IMG/VR virus record: IMGVR_UViG_3300010370_000096
Location: 1-37,452 of that record
DNA length: 37,452 nt
Reading direction: 5' to 3' (one strand)
From: a virus
Both the position numbers and the translations under genes were made by a program. Below the pieces are notes generated by a model, which was given only the letters and a program-made list of their open reading frames with translations, did not search any database and was not told the origin of the DNA. Below, in pieces: positions 1-7,706 of the stretch (the stretch's first letter is position 1; each line of letters starts with the position of its first letter).

Positions 1-1
1 C

Positions 2-526
2 ACTGGCATAGCTGGCGTGGACAGTAAGGGACGCAAATTCAGTCTATGGATGACTGCTGGTAAAGACAGCGTTACCACGGCTGGATGCACGATAGAGCCA
101 ACTTCATTTTTTGCGCCGTTTGCATACATCAAAACAGACGATGGATTGCGGTACTACAACAACGACAAGGAAGTCAGCCGCCAGCAAATTGATCCGGTAC
201 TGAGGATGGTCTGTGCCGTGTTAAATAAACTGTCTGCTGGAGGAACAGCATACCAAGCAACACCTAAAAAAACATTTATCAATCGCAAGCGAGCCACCAA
301 AGGAAAGTCTGCTTTGTCATTTGACTGGCACACAGTTGTCATTGAGCCTCCAAAGCCAAAGCAAGAGCATCAAGGAGGCACACACGCAAGCCCACGCAGA
401 CACCAGTCACGGGGACATTGGCGCACATACAAATCAGGAAAACGTGGATGGGTCAAAGAATGCTGGAAAGGAGATGCAAGCAAAGGGACAGTTTTTAAAG
501 ACTATCAAATAAAGGAAAACACATGA
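2..526 (+). CDS. Conserved phage hypothetical protein, 5' end cut by window edge
   Basis: The frame is open to the left edge of the window, so the GTG at 17 is probably internal and the true start lies outside. The visible 174 residues have no domain I can name. The last 45 residues are basic and carry a block rich in His, Arg, Trp and Lys with the pattern HWRTYKSGKRGWVKECWKGD followed by GTVFKDY. I have seen similar tails in phage hypothetical proteins and regard this as a conserved but functionally unknown family. The basic, aromatic tail would suit nucleic-acid contact, but this is inference. It is the first visible gene of a plus-strand cluster and its stop overlaps the next start as ATGA at 523-526. 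Confidence 0.75.
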   Translation, partial: TGIAGVDSKGRKFSLWMTAGKDSVTTAGCTIEPTSFFAPFAYIKTDDGLRYYNNDKEVSRQQIDPVLRMVCAVLNKLSAGGTAYQATPKKTFINRKRATKGKSALSFDWHTVVIEPPKPKQEHQGGTHASPRRHQSRGHWRTYKSGKRGWVKECWKGDASKGTVFKDYQIKENT

Positions 527-606
527 CATACGCAGCAATCATCTCAGCCCAACTTGCTTGCATCAGCATCCAACTGTGGCTAATTCAGAGGGCGCTAAAC
601 CGATGA
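523..606 (+). CDS. Tiny hydrophobic protein (27 aa)
   Basis: This 27-codon frame starts at ATG 523, overlaps the previous stop by four bases (ATGA), and ends in an ATGA overlap with the next gene at 603-606. An AAAGGA ribosome site lies at 511-516, with good spacing. The product is mostly hydrophobic (Ala, Ile, Leu, with one Trp) and ends in Arg-Ala-Leu-Asn-Arg, so it could form one membrane-spanning or amphipathic helix. Both junctions have the same coupling as the neighbouring genes, which is the main argument that it is real. Function is unknown. A non-coding spacer remains possible because the frame is so short. Confidence 0.5.
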   Translation: MTYAAIISAQLACISIQLWLIQRALNR

Positions 607-797
607 AAAAGAAACCTAAATACTGGCCCGGAACAGGCATTGTGAAGTCAATGGATAATGACTTCAACTGGCGCAAACGCGTTTCGACTGTAGCTAAAGC
701 AATAGTTGAGTACCAAACCAAATCCCGTTCGGGGACAAGGGGCGGTGAAAACACCGTTAATAAACACCATGAAATCATAGGAGTACTACTAAGATGA
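603..797 (+). CDS. Small basic hypothetical protein (64 aa)
   Basis: The start is taken at ATG 603 because it makes a four-base ATGA overlap with the upstream stop. A TTG at 558 would give a 79-residue version but would run through the preceding small gene. The product is basic, opening with Lys-Lys-Lys and containing a Trp-Arg-Lys-Arg stretch near residue 25. No known domain, signal peptide or membrane segment is visible. It ends in ATGA shared with the next gene at 794. It is probably an accessory protein of the early cluster; function unknown. Confidence 0.6.
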   Translation: MKKKPKYWPGTGIVKSMDNDFNWRKRVSTVAKAIVEYQTKSRSGTRGGENTVNKHHEIIGVLLR

Positions 798-1282
798 AAC
801 AGCTTACTAAACAACAGATGGACATCCTGTCCAGCCTTGCATCGTCACCGAGGAAACTACACTACTTCACGCACGACAAGGACACCCCCATTTTTAAGCT
901 AACGCTGACCAAACTGGTTCACAATGGCTACGTCTATGAAGATGGTGACAACTACCATATCTCTACGAAGGGGCGGCAGATATTTGATGCTCCCGGTGTG
1001 GCAAAGACTGAGTTGGTTAACGACTGGCGCAAGAGTGTTTATAAAACGGGGGATGGTGATCTGATCACCGAGAAGCGTCCTGGTTCAATGGACGCATTTA
1101 GGCTACCATCTAGGGGTTTACAGAAAGGGAAAACTATGGAAGCAGCAAATCAACAGCAGTATCAAGCCGAGGTCCTCGATGAATTCCGCAAGGAAATTGA
1201 AGAGGATGAAATGCTTGAGGAAATACGCCACATGCAAATGGAAGAGGAGCTTGACGGGGTGTTTCTCGAGGAGAAACCATGA
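794..1282 (+). CDS. Putative winged-helix-like protein
   Basis: The first 60 residues look like a small winged-helix domain. There are helices around residues 5-15 and 33-45, then a beta-like turn with Gly-Tyr-Val-Tyr-Glu-Asp-Gly-Asp-Asn-Tyr and a final strand ending Ser-Thr-Lys-Gly-Arg. This is the usual form of MarR/PadR-like wings, but no family can be assigned with certainty. The last 50 residues are very acidic, glutamate-rich and probably helical, with a patch near the end containing repeated Glu-Glu. An AGGAG site stands about 11 bases before the ATG. The ends are coupled by ATGA overlaps on both sides. A regulatory role is inference from the fold impression and the neighbouring HTH genes. 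Confidence 0.6.
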   Translation: MKQLTKQQMDILSSLASSPRKLHYFTHDKDTPIFKLTLTKLVHNGYVYEDGDNYHISTKGRQIFDAPGVAKTELVNDWRKSVYKTGDGDLITEKRPGSMDAFRLPSRGLQKGKTMEAANQQQYQAEVLDEFRKEIEEDEMLEEIRHMQMEEELDGVFLEEKP

Positions 1283-1464
1283 AATGGAAACCCTGGTCCG
1301 ATAACCATGTTGTTTTAGTCGATGAGAAAGGAGAAGTTGTAGATGAAATTAAACGCAATGACGACTTCTTCTTTGTACTGAAAAGCAACGGCAAAAAGTA
1401 CATTGATTTGAAGAGCGCGAAGAAGGCTCGGATGACGGGGCTCGATGATGGAAAACGGGATTAA
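1279..1464 (+). CDS. Small hypothetical protein (61 aa)
   Basis: This short charged protein starts in a four-base overlap with the upstream stop and has a GAGGAG ribosome site five bases before its ATG. It seems to have strand-rich segments (Val-Val-Leu-Val-Asp, Phe-Phe-Phe-Val-Leu) separated by charged turns and a lysine-rich C-terminus. I recognise no family. The last 20 bases overlap the XRE-type regulator gene in another frame, so the two are probably translated together. Confidence 0.6.
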   Translation: MKWKPWSDNHVVLVDEKGEVVDEIKRNDDFFFVLKSNGKKYIDLKSAKKARMTGLDDGKRD

Positions 1465-2020
1465 AAGAATCCGATTGTGCATGGGCATGACCCAGCAGGC
1501 TTTTGCCGACATGCTGGGCTGCTCACAGGGCAACATCGCTCATTACGAAATCAGGGAACAAACCGTGCCGCCTGAAGTGGCGAAGAAAATCATTCAGGAA
1601 GCCTCGGTCCGTGGTTCTCGGGTAACTTACGAAGACATTTACGGCGTAATTGATGCGCCTGTAGCGGGGGAAAAGATGAAGATAGAAGAGGATGTTACGG
1701 TTGTCATAGAAGAAAACGGTGCGTTGGCCGAGGTTCTGATTCCGGCGTTTGAGTTGAATGACATTCGCAGGGAGAGGGATGAGTACTTGGCGCAAACGGC
1801 GTCAGACTTGTATGACCGTGTGGTCTACATGGTCCGGGCCTCGGGCCTGGATCAGGTAGCAAATCCAGAAGTAAAACTGGAAGTGTATCTAGGGGACTTG
1901 CGTGCTTCGGTGTCCTTTTGGCTCGATTCGCGCAGAGAGCGGCAAGACAAACTAAAACAAAGCATTAATGATTGCATGGGGCAGTTACTTAATGCAAGCA
2001 AGGAACTGCAATCGCAGTAA
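1445..2020 (+). CDS. XRE/Cro-CI family transcriptional regulator
   Basis: Residues 5-45 form a helix-turn-helix of the XRE type. The pattern IKRIRLCMGMTQQAFADMLG, followed by a second helix with CSQGNIAHYE, matches the recognition region of Cro/CI-like DNA-binding proteins. After residue 60 the protein changes to an acidic beta-rich segment and then a helical C-terminal half with many charged residues, which may serve for oligomerisation. Two ATGs in tandem (1445 and 1448) could start it, and I kept the first. No peptidase or lexA-like cleavage domain is seen. The palindromes at 9407-9442 are possible operators for it, but that link is inference. Confidence 0.82.
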   Translation: MMENGIKRIRLCMGMTQQAFADMLGCSQGNIAHYEIREQTVPPEVAKKIIQEASVRGSRVTYEDIYGVIDAPVAGEKMKIEEDVTVVIEENGALAEVLIPAFELNDIRRERDEYLAQTASDLYDRVVYMVRASGLDQVANPEVKLEVYLGDLRASVSFWLDSRRERQDKLKQSINDCMGQLLNASKELQSQ

Positions 2021-2038
2021 TTTAAAAGGAGTTATAAA

Positions 2039-2533
2039 GTGAGAAAGTCAACACGTGCAAACAAGATCAGGGCTTACATTGAAGCGCATCCTGACGATAG
2101 TTCTGGTTCCATCGCAAAACGGTTCAAGGTCCATGTTTCGCGGATATATCAGCTTAGGAAACAGGTGCTCGCTGTGCCAATGCCGGATTTAACGCAGGCT
2201 ACGCAGGAAGCGTATGAAAAGATGGTGGAATCAATGTCCAATCCAAAGGTGGAGGAGCCGAAGGATGTGGACGCGATCCTTGACGAACGGGCCAGGGAGT
2301 ACGGCAAGTTCATTGAGGGCGCGGAGATCATGCAGATGACCAAACGCTTGATTCATAACTACATTGATCAGCGGGGCACGGCAATGGCTTTTGATCAGTT
2401 AGAAGCTATTGACATGATCATCCACAAGCTGGGCCGCATGATCAATGGCAACCCTGACAAGGCAGATCATTGGCTTGACATCGCCGGATATGCCAAGCTG
2501 GTTGCTGATCGGCTTAATGGCAATGTCCGATAA
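2039..2533 (+). CDS. HTH protein fused to a DUF6378-like domain
   Basis: The GTG start at 2039 has an AAGGAG site at 2025-2030. Residues 4-45 look like a helix-turn-helix module: helices with SSGSIAKRFKVHVSRIYQLR are typical of homeodomain-like binders. Residues 76-160 resemble the phage family known as DUF6378. They show an ERAREYGKF motif, a helical segment, then LEAIDMIIHKLGRMINGNPD and HWLDIAGYAKLVADRL. The domain's function is unknown. The joining of an HTH to this domain suggests a DNA-linked or regulatory role (inference). It is the last gene of the plus cluster, and its TAA abuts the stop of the convergent polymerase gene with no bases between. Confidence 0.75.
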   Translation: MRKSTRANKIRAYIEAHPDDSSGSIAKRFKVHVSRIYQLRKQVLAVPMPDLTQATQEAYEKMVESMSNPKVEEPKDVDAILDERAREYGKFIEGAEIMQMTKRLIHNYIDQRGTAMAFDQLEAIDMIIHKLGRMINGNPDKADHWLDIAGYAKLVADRLNGNVR

Positions 2534-4399
2534 CTACTTAGCTTCCCCCCAGCTTGGGCCGACTTCTACATCGCACTTGCTGGGGACTTCCAGGCTCACG
2601 GCGTGAGCCATTATCCTGGCTGCTTCCACAGCATCCTCCCGACTCTTGACTGACAGGGCCACCTCATCATGAACTTGCAGGATGGGGTCAAACCCTGCTT
2701 TCTTTAGCGCCACCATGGCAGCCTTGGTCTGATCAGCAGCAGAACCCTGAATCAAACGGTTCAAACCCTTGTAAGTTCCGGCACGCTTGATCCGTTGGCC
2801 GTATTCAATCACTGCCTGCTCACGGGGAAGGGCTTTGTTTACGCCCCATTCCATCGGTTCCCACAGAGGAAAACGGCACTTACGGCCAAGTAACGTGCGG
2901 ATTGCGCCACCAGCAGCCGGATGTTCAATACGTTTCATCACCGCGTTCACGGTTCCCTTGAGGAATGGGACATTATGGTGAAACTTGGTGATCAGTTCAT
3001 CTGCCTCTTCTAAATTCAAATCCAACTGATGGGATAGCTTATTCTTGCCCATGCCGTACATCAAACCAAGGCCAATGGTTTTGGCGGCCTTTCGTTTAAT
3101 CCCTGCCATGTCGGCCACCATCTGGTGGAAGTCGGTGTCCGGGTTGCTCTGATACGCATCCACCATCCGATCTGCCCCAGGCAAGTCCAACAGATTGGCG
3201 TAATGCACCAGAAGGCGCGGTTCCTGGGAGGAAAAATCGTTGGACGCCCAGATTTGTTCTTCTTCTGGAAGGAACAGGCTGCGGACCATCGGGCCGATAA
3301 CTTCGTGACGGGCGGGAACCTGCTGAAGGTTTGGGTTGGCCATGGACAGGCGTCCGGTAACCGTGCCGCCATCATCTGAGCGCATCTGATTGACGTGCGG
3401 ATGGATGCGCCCGGTCTTGGCACTGAAGTCCATGTACGGCTGCAAGAAGGTGCTGTGCGTCTTATTGATTTCCCGGGCCTCTACGATCATTTTGGCTAGG
3501 GGATGTTCGTGGGTATCAAGGAACAGTTTTGTAAAGCTAGGAAGCCCGTTAGCGGTCTTGCTGTAGGCAATTCCAAGCTTGTCGAAGGCAGATGCAATGG
3601 ATTGGGCTGCCCAGATGTCAACTTTCTGTCCGGTCTGGGATTTTATTTTCTGTAAAAGCTCAGTCTCACGCTTTCGCATGTCATCAATCAGCCTGGAGCA
3701 TTTGTCCCGGTCAAAGCGGATTCCTCGACGGGTCATTTCTAGGAGAACTGGGAAGACATCGGTTTCCAGTTGGAAAATGGATTCAACTTCGTCCTGACGC
3801 ATCTTGATCTTGAAGGCTTGCCAAAGCTTAAGGGTCAGTGCAGCATCCTGCTCGGCGTACTCACCAACATACATTGCTGGGAGTTTCCAAAGTTCCTTTT
3901 TCGGATGAACGCCAAAGTCAGCCGCCGCTTGCTTAAGGCCTTGTTCGGATTTAACCTCTTGGAGGTAGTCGAAGCCAAGCGCATTGAGGCTGTATGAGAA
4001 GCGGTTTTCATCGAGCAGCGGGGCAGCGAGCATCGTATCGTAGATGCGGCCATTGATTGTGAATCCACTTGCACCCAGCCACCCGGCGTCATACGCAGCG
4101 TTGTGCATGATCTTGTCGGCGGGCGTGGCGAGGACATCTTTGATCCATCTCTCAACCAATCGCTTGTCAAGATTGCCACCACCAGCATGGGCAACAGGAT
4201 AATACCCAGACCAACCATCCACGGCCACGGCATATCCGACGATAAAACCGTCACCCCTAGGCCACCCAGGACCATAAGACTCCATGTTGGGATCGCACGT
4301 TTCGAGGTCAATTGCAATCTCCTTAGCTGTAGAAAGATTGGGAAAAGTGTCGGGAGCAACCCATTCTATTGGGGTCGGGAACATTGGAATTGTTTTCAT
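2534..4399 (-). CDS. Family A DNA polymerase with 3'-5' exonuclease (PolA-like)
   Basis: It copies phage DNA and proofreads. The 621 residues hold a DnaQ-like 3'-5' exonuclease with Exo I D31/E33, Exo II N100/D104 and Exo III Y181/D185. A family A polymerase follows, with motif A at 384-397 (D388), the O-helix at about 436-451 and motif C HDE at 577-579. No 5'-3' exonuclease domain is present, as usual in phages. In the O-helix, K440 and Y448 align with E. coli Lys758 and Tyr766, which places L444 at the position of Phe762; this is a Leu762-type enzyme. The start ATG overlaps the upstream helicase stop by four bases. It is the last gene of the minus-strand replication operon. Confidence 0.97.
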   Translation of the reverse strand: MKTIPMFPTPIEWVAPDTFPNLSTAKEIAIDLETCDPNMESYGPGWPRGDGFIVGYAVAVDGWSGYYPVAHAGGGNLDKRLVERWIKDVLATPADKIMHNAAYDAGWLGASGFTINGRIYDTMLAAPLLDENRFSYSLNALGFDYLQEVKSEQGLKQAAADFGVHPKKELWKLPAMYVGEYAEQDAALTLKLWQAFKIKMRQDEVESIFQLETDVFPVLLEMTRRGIRFDRDKCSRLIDDMRKRETELLQKIKSQTGQKVDIWAAQSIASAFDKLGIAYSKTANGLPSFTKLFLDTHEHPLAKMIVEAREINKTHSTFLQPYMDFSAKTGRIHPHVNQMRSDDGGTVTGRLSMANPNLQQVPARHEVIGPMVRSLFLPEEEQIWASNDFSSQEPRLLVHYANLLDLPGADRMVDAYQSNPDTDFHQMVADMAGIKRKAAKTIGLGLMYGMGKNKLSHQLDLNLEEADELITKFHHNVPFLKGTVNAVMKRIEHPAAGGAIRTLLGRKCRFPLWEPMEWGVNKALPREQAVIEYGQRIKRAGTYKGLNRLIQGSAADQTKAAMVALKKAGFDPILQVHDEVALSVKSREDAVEAARIMAHAVSLEVPSKCDVEVGPSWGEAK

Positions 4400-5898
4400 A
4401 TGTGAAAGCCCCTGTCTGTGTATTTTGGTAAGACTAGGTGCAGGGATTGCCTAGCTCTTGTTACGCCAACATAAAACATTCGATGGATGTCGTCCGAATT
4501 ACGTTGTGCATCTTTCATAAACTTTGGCGAGAGGTCCATGAGCAGCAAGACGTTGTCCGCCTCCCCGCCTTTTGCACCGTGAATGGTGGAAAGCTTTATG
4601 GAAGCCGAATTCGATAGCTTGCCGCCGTGCCGTAAGATTGAAATAAGATAGTCCCGTTTGTCGTGGGCGAGTTTTCCCATGGCCTCGTGCCAGATGGGCG
4701 TATGCTTAAGCCCAAAGGAATCCATGAGCCGCTCAGAAGTATAAAGCTGATCCAGTTCGCCCTTAAATATCCGGTAGCCTCGGGTCACGTTGTCTGAATC
4801 TAGATAGCGGTAGATTTCTTTGACTTCTTCTCCCGGGATGGCCTGTCCTTTACGCAGGCGTTCCCAATTGATCACCGATCTGACAATGGCAGGAGACACG
4901 CTGGGAATGCCTGATCTTTCGTAGAGAACACCAAGGCTCTTGAGCCATGCTCCGATAGGGTCGAGCAAGTAATTGGTGCTGCCCAGAACAAGCCATTCGC
5001 CCGTTAAAACGGGAACATCTTCAAATCGGTAGTAGGTGCTGACGCTGCCCTCAAATTCACGGGGGCGCCATTGTTTTTCCTGTCGATGTCGAATGCGCTT
5101 GACAATACTACCGGCCAGACGGTGAACGCTGCTAGGTACACGATAGGATTGCTCAAGAACCTTTATCTTTCCATTAAAGGACAGAAAACTATTGACATCG
5201 GCCCCGGCCCAAGTGAACACAGCCTGATCGTCATCCCCAGCTATAAACACCCGTTGTGCCTTGGCAGCCAGGGCTTCCACCAGTTGCCACTGCAGGCGGG
5301 ACAAGTCCTGCGCCTCGTCGATTATTACAACCTCCAACGATGGCAAGAGCTCAGTCTGGCTGATGATCATCTCCAGCAAGTCGGTGAAGTCCAGAAGATC
5401 ACGGCTACTTTTGTAGTGGCGATAAGTACGGTCTACAAATTCAAAATGATGCCATTCGATATCCAGTTTGGACTCGTTGTAGTGCTGGCGCAGGTCTTTA
5501 CCCCGGATTCTGGCAAGGTCTATTTCGTTCAGGATTGGGTTGTCCGCTTTGGAGACGCCATCTTCCTCTGAACTGATGCCAACGCTGATACCTGCCTGTG
5601 CGGCAAATTCCTTGAAATTGGAGGGCTGCATGATGTATTCAGCCTTTATGCCAAGAGCCTGGAATGCCAAGCTGTGCAGCGTTCGGAAGTAAGGGAAATC
5701 AGTCTTCGGGTTTAAGTGCGGAAAGCGCTTGACCGCACGGTCCCGCGCTTCATGAGATGCTTTTCTGGTGAAAGAAAAATACCCAATCTGGTTGGACGGG
5801 ACCCCCTCCGCAAGTTCCTTGTCCACAACCCCTAGAAGATAGGTCGTCTTGCCGCTGCCCGGAGGTCCGAAGACCTTTTCAATGTTCGACGCCATCAT
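4396..5898 (-). CDS. UvrD/Rep-like superfamily 1 DNA helicase
   Basis: This is an ATP-driven DNA helicase of superfamily 1A. Numbered from ATG 5898, motif I GPPGSGKT is at 11-18 and motif II DEAQD at 194-198. Motif III GDDDQAV is at about 221-227, with the conserved arginine in QSYRVP at about 253. Motif V has HGAKG at about 440-444 and motif VI VTRAR at about 479-483. At 500 residues it is shorter than full UvrD or Rep, with reduced accessory subdomains, which is common in phage forms. An in-frame TTG at 5922 would add eight residues; I prefer the ATG pair at 5898/5895. It overlaps both neighbours, so translation is probably coupled with primase and polymerase. Confidence 0.95.
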   Translation of the reverse strand: MMASNIEKVFGPPGSGKTTYLLGVVDKELAEGVPSNQIGYFSFTRKASHEARDRAVKRFPHLNPKTDFPYFRTLHSLAFQALGIKAEYIMQPSNFKEFAAQAGISVGISSEEDGVSKADNPILNEIDLARIRGKDLRQHYNESKLDIEWHHFEFVDRTYRHYKSSRDLLDFTDLLEMIISQTELLPSLEVVIIDEAQDLSRLQWQLVEALAAKAQRVFIAGDDDQAVFTWAGADVNSFLSFNGKIKVLEQSYRVPSSVHRLAGSIVKRIRHRQEKQWRPREFEGSVSTYYRFEDVPVLTGEWLVLGSTNYLLDPIGAWLKSLGVLYERSGIPSVSPAIVRSVINWERLRKGQAIPGEEVKEIYRYLDSDNVTRGYRIFKGELDQLYTSERLMDSFGLKHTPIWHEAMGKLAHDKRDYLISILRHGGKLSNSASIKLSTIHGAKGGEADNVLLLMDLSPKFMKDAQRNSDDIHRMFYVGVTRARQSLHLVLPKYTDRGFHI

Positions 5899-6127
5899 CG
5901 TACATATCGTTAATCCAAACAAGGACGGGCGTGTCAGGTCCGATGTATGCGCCCTCGATGTTGTATTCGATGTATTCTCGGGCCTCTTCCATGTCCATGC
6001 CGTCTCGTTGCATGAGGATGTTACGCATGGTTTCAGCGTCGTAGATAAGCACTTCCACCTGGGTACGATCTGTCCAGATCAAAGCGGGGCCAATAATAGC
6101 TTCATCAAAACCATCCCATTTTTTCAA
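5879..6127 (-). CDS. Small acidic hypothetical protein (82 aa)
   Basis: An acidic protein of 82 residues with no membrane segment. Its middle carries a helical patch with Met-Glu-Glu-Ala-Arg-Glu-Tyr-Ile-Glu-Tyr-Asn, followed by an Ile-Glu-Gly-Ala-Tyr-Ile-Gly turn and a strand ending in Val-Trp-Ile-Asn-Asp. Proteins with this Glu-Tyr-Asn-x-Glu-Gly-Ala-Tyr pattern are common as unknowns in phage genomes; that is memory of the pattern, not a search. It starts in a four-base overlap with the primase stop and overlaps the helicase start. It therefore sits in the replication operon and may assist one of the two enzymes. Confidence 0.7.
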   Translation of the reverse strand: MKKWDGFDEAIIGPALIWTDRTQVEVLIYDAETMRNILMQRDGMDMEEAREYIEYNIEGAYIGPDTPVLVWINDMYDDGVEH

Positions 6128-7656
6128 AATGGACTCCCTTGTTCGCGTTGAGTTTGTGTTTCAAACGGCGCATCTTGCCGATCAAAACGGGGAATACGCC
6201 AGCAACGTGCAGTTCTGCCCTTGAGCATCAAACTGATCGGCTCGCCACCAAGATCACGCATTCGTTGCGCCATCTTCGGGGCTGTCATACCTTTGAAGTT
6301 GTTGCGAGACAAATGCGCTTCGAGGTCCTTGATCCTGAAATAGGTTTTACCCTCTTCCTCTTCTGTCCATGGTCGGCCCATTAGAATTTCATCACGAGCA
6401 AGCGCCTGCTGCATATGCGTGGTGAATTCTTCGAGCAGGTCCATGAACTGACCCGTTACGCTGGTGTCTTCGCTGGCCTCTGTGATCTGCTCAGTTTCCA
6501 CCATCTCCTTGAGTAGCGCATTCAGGAGGTGTTCCCAATCCTGTTTACGCAGGGTAGGCGGAAGAATGTTCAGGCGCTCGACACACGCTTTTTGAAAAGC
6601 TGCTTGGTTGTACAGGCTCTCCGTATCCAGTTCTATGCGCTTGCCATTTACATCCAAGAACCACAGAGGCGGTTCACTGGCGTACTTTGACAAACTGGCG
6701 ATTTGAGCGGCATCTGGAGCATTTGATCCAATACCAAACTTCCTGCTTCGGCACAGCCCGGAGTTGCAAAATCCGTTCAAAGGAGCATCCTTACACTTGT
6801 AAAGATAGTCCTTTTTCCCAGCCTGCTTGATCAGCAGTTGTACTTCATTGTTCGGCAGTGGCGGAGCCACAAAACGCTGGTTATACTCAACCATCTTGTC
6901 TTCCCAACCAGAGGGATAGACTTTTTTCAAATAAACGCCAATGTTGAACAAACCGTTGTTCCGCGTACCCTCAGGGAACCCCTGAGCGCAAAGAGCCTGG
7001 AGGCACGGTGGGCCATCCTTGATCGGACTATCAGCCTGCTTAGGCGCTTCTGGCGCTTCAATCGGAAGGTCCTGGGCAAATCGGGCATGGAGTTCGTAAA
7101 ACTCTTCCAGAGTGGCAGCAGAGCCATCATCATTAAAAGCGTAGCGAGTACCCGCATCTCCCCCAAAATAAGGAAGGTTCAGGAAGTTGCCTGTATCGCC
7201 CCGGTCAACAAGGATTTCTGACTGTTTGGGGAATATTTCCCGCCCTGCTTCGCCAAGAAGTGACGCGGCGTTCTTCAGGTAGTTTTGAAAATCCCGTGCA
7301 GGGGCAGGCTCCTTGGTAAAAAGGAAAACATGCGCTCCACCGGATTTGCTTCGACAGACTACAAGGGGAAGGTTTAACTGGCGAACCTTTTCCACCAGTC
7401 CCTTATGGTCAAGAGGGTACTGGTCAATATCAATACAACCCCAAATGCAAGAGTTGTCAGCCCTAATAGGAATAATACCGAGAGAAGGCTCAACACCGTT
7501 AAGATGCTTGACCCAAAGGTCATCCGTTGGGGGCTTGCGAACCACCGTAGCTTGTCCCGCTTGTTTGCCATCTCCACGCTCCGATTTGATTTTGTAAGTG
7601 CCATAAGCGATATCCAACCCGCTAAATATGGCCTTAAATCTGGTGATGTCAGTCAT
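6124..7656 (-). CDS. AEP-superfamily primase-polymerase (TOTE/Prim-Pol-like)
   Basis: It probably makes primers for the phage polymerase. The N-terminal 170 residues match an archaeo-eukaryotic-type primase core. A metal-binding hDhD motif CIDIDQYP gives D76 and D78, and the nucleotide-binding SKSGGAHVF motif gives H109. These are followed by FPKQ at 142-145 and LNLPYF at 159-164, as in TOTE-type primase domains. Residues 215-310 contain C218, C288, C297 and C302 around a helical PLPNNEV segment, a layout like PriL C-terminal iron-sulfur domains. The C-terminal 190 residues are helical and could bind DNA or a helicase. Only 14 bases separate the start from the upstream terminator's T-run, and no ribosome site is evident. 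Confidence 0.88.
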   Translation of the reverse strand: MTDITRFKAIFSGLDIAYGTYKIKSERGDGKQAGQATVVRKPPTDDLWVKHLNGVEPSLGIIPIRADNSCIWGCIDIDQYPLDHKGLVEKVRQLNLPLVVCRSKSGGAHVFLFTKEPAPARDFQNYLKNAASLLGEAGREIFPKQSEILVDRGDTGNFLNLPYFGGDAGTRYAFNDDGSAATLEEFYELHARFAQDLPIEAPEAPKQADSPIKDGPPCLQALCAQGFPEGTRNNGLFNIGVYLKKVYPSGWEDKMVEYNQRFVAPPLPNNEVQLLIKQAGKKDYLYKCKDAPLNGFCNSGLCRSRKFGIGSNAPDAAQIASLSKYASEPPLWFLDVNGKRIELDTESLYNQAAFQKACVERLNILPPTLRKQDWEHLLNALLKEMVETEQITEASEDTSVTGQFMDLLEEFTTHMQQALARDEILMGRPWTEEEEGKTYFRIKDLEAHLSRNNFKGMTAPKMAQRMRDLGGEPISLMLKGRTARCWRIPRFDRQDAPFETQTQREQGSPF

Positions 7657-7670
7657 GTGAACTAAAGAGG

Positions 7671-7700
7671 GAAAAAGGGCGCTGATTCACACCAGCGCCC
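7671..7700 (-). terminator. Intrinsic terminator inside the replication operon
   Basis: On the minus strand an eight-pair perfect stem (GGGCGCTG / CAGCGCCC, at 7693-7700 and 7677-7684) with an 8-nt loop is followed directly by TTTTT (7676-7672). It lies between the SSB-like gene stop (7707) and the primase start (7656). It should partly or fully end transcripts from the 9.4 kb promoter, lowering primase, helicase and polymerase relative to the SSB-like protein. Confidence 0.8.
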
Positions 7701-7706
7701 CGAGGT

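Noticed and set aside
2593-2609. Hairpin GGCTCAC/GTGAGCC just inside the polymerase gene as a plus-strand terminator
   Set aside because: The stem is perfect but no T-run follows on either strand, so terminator function is not supported.
5899-5922. TTG-initiated N-terminal extension of the UvrD-like helicase
   Set aside because: It would lengthen the overlap with the upstream gene, and the added residues are not part of the helicase core; an ATG pair follows closely.
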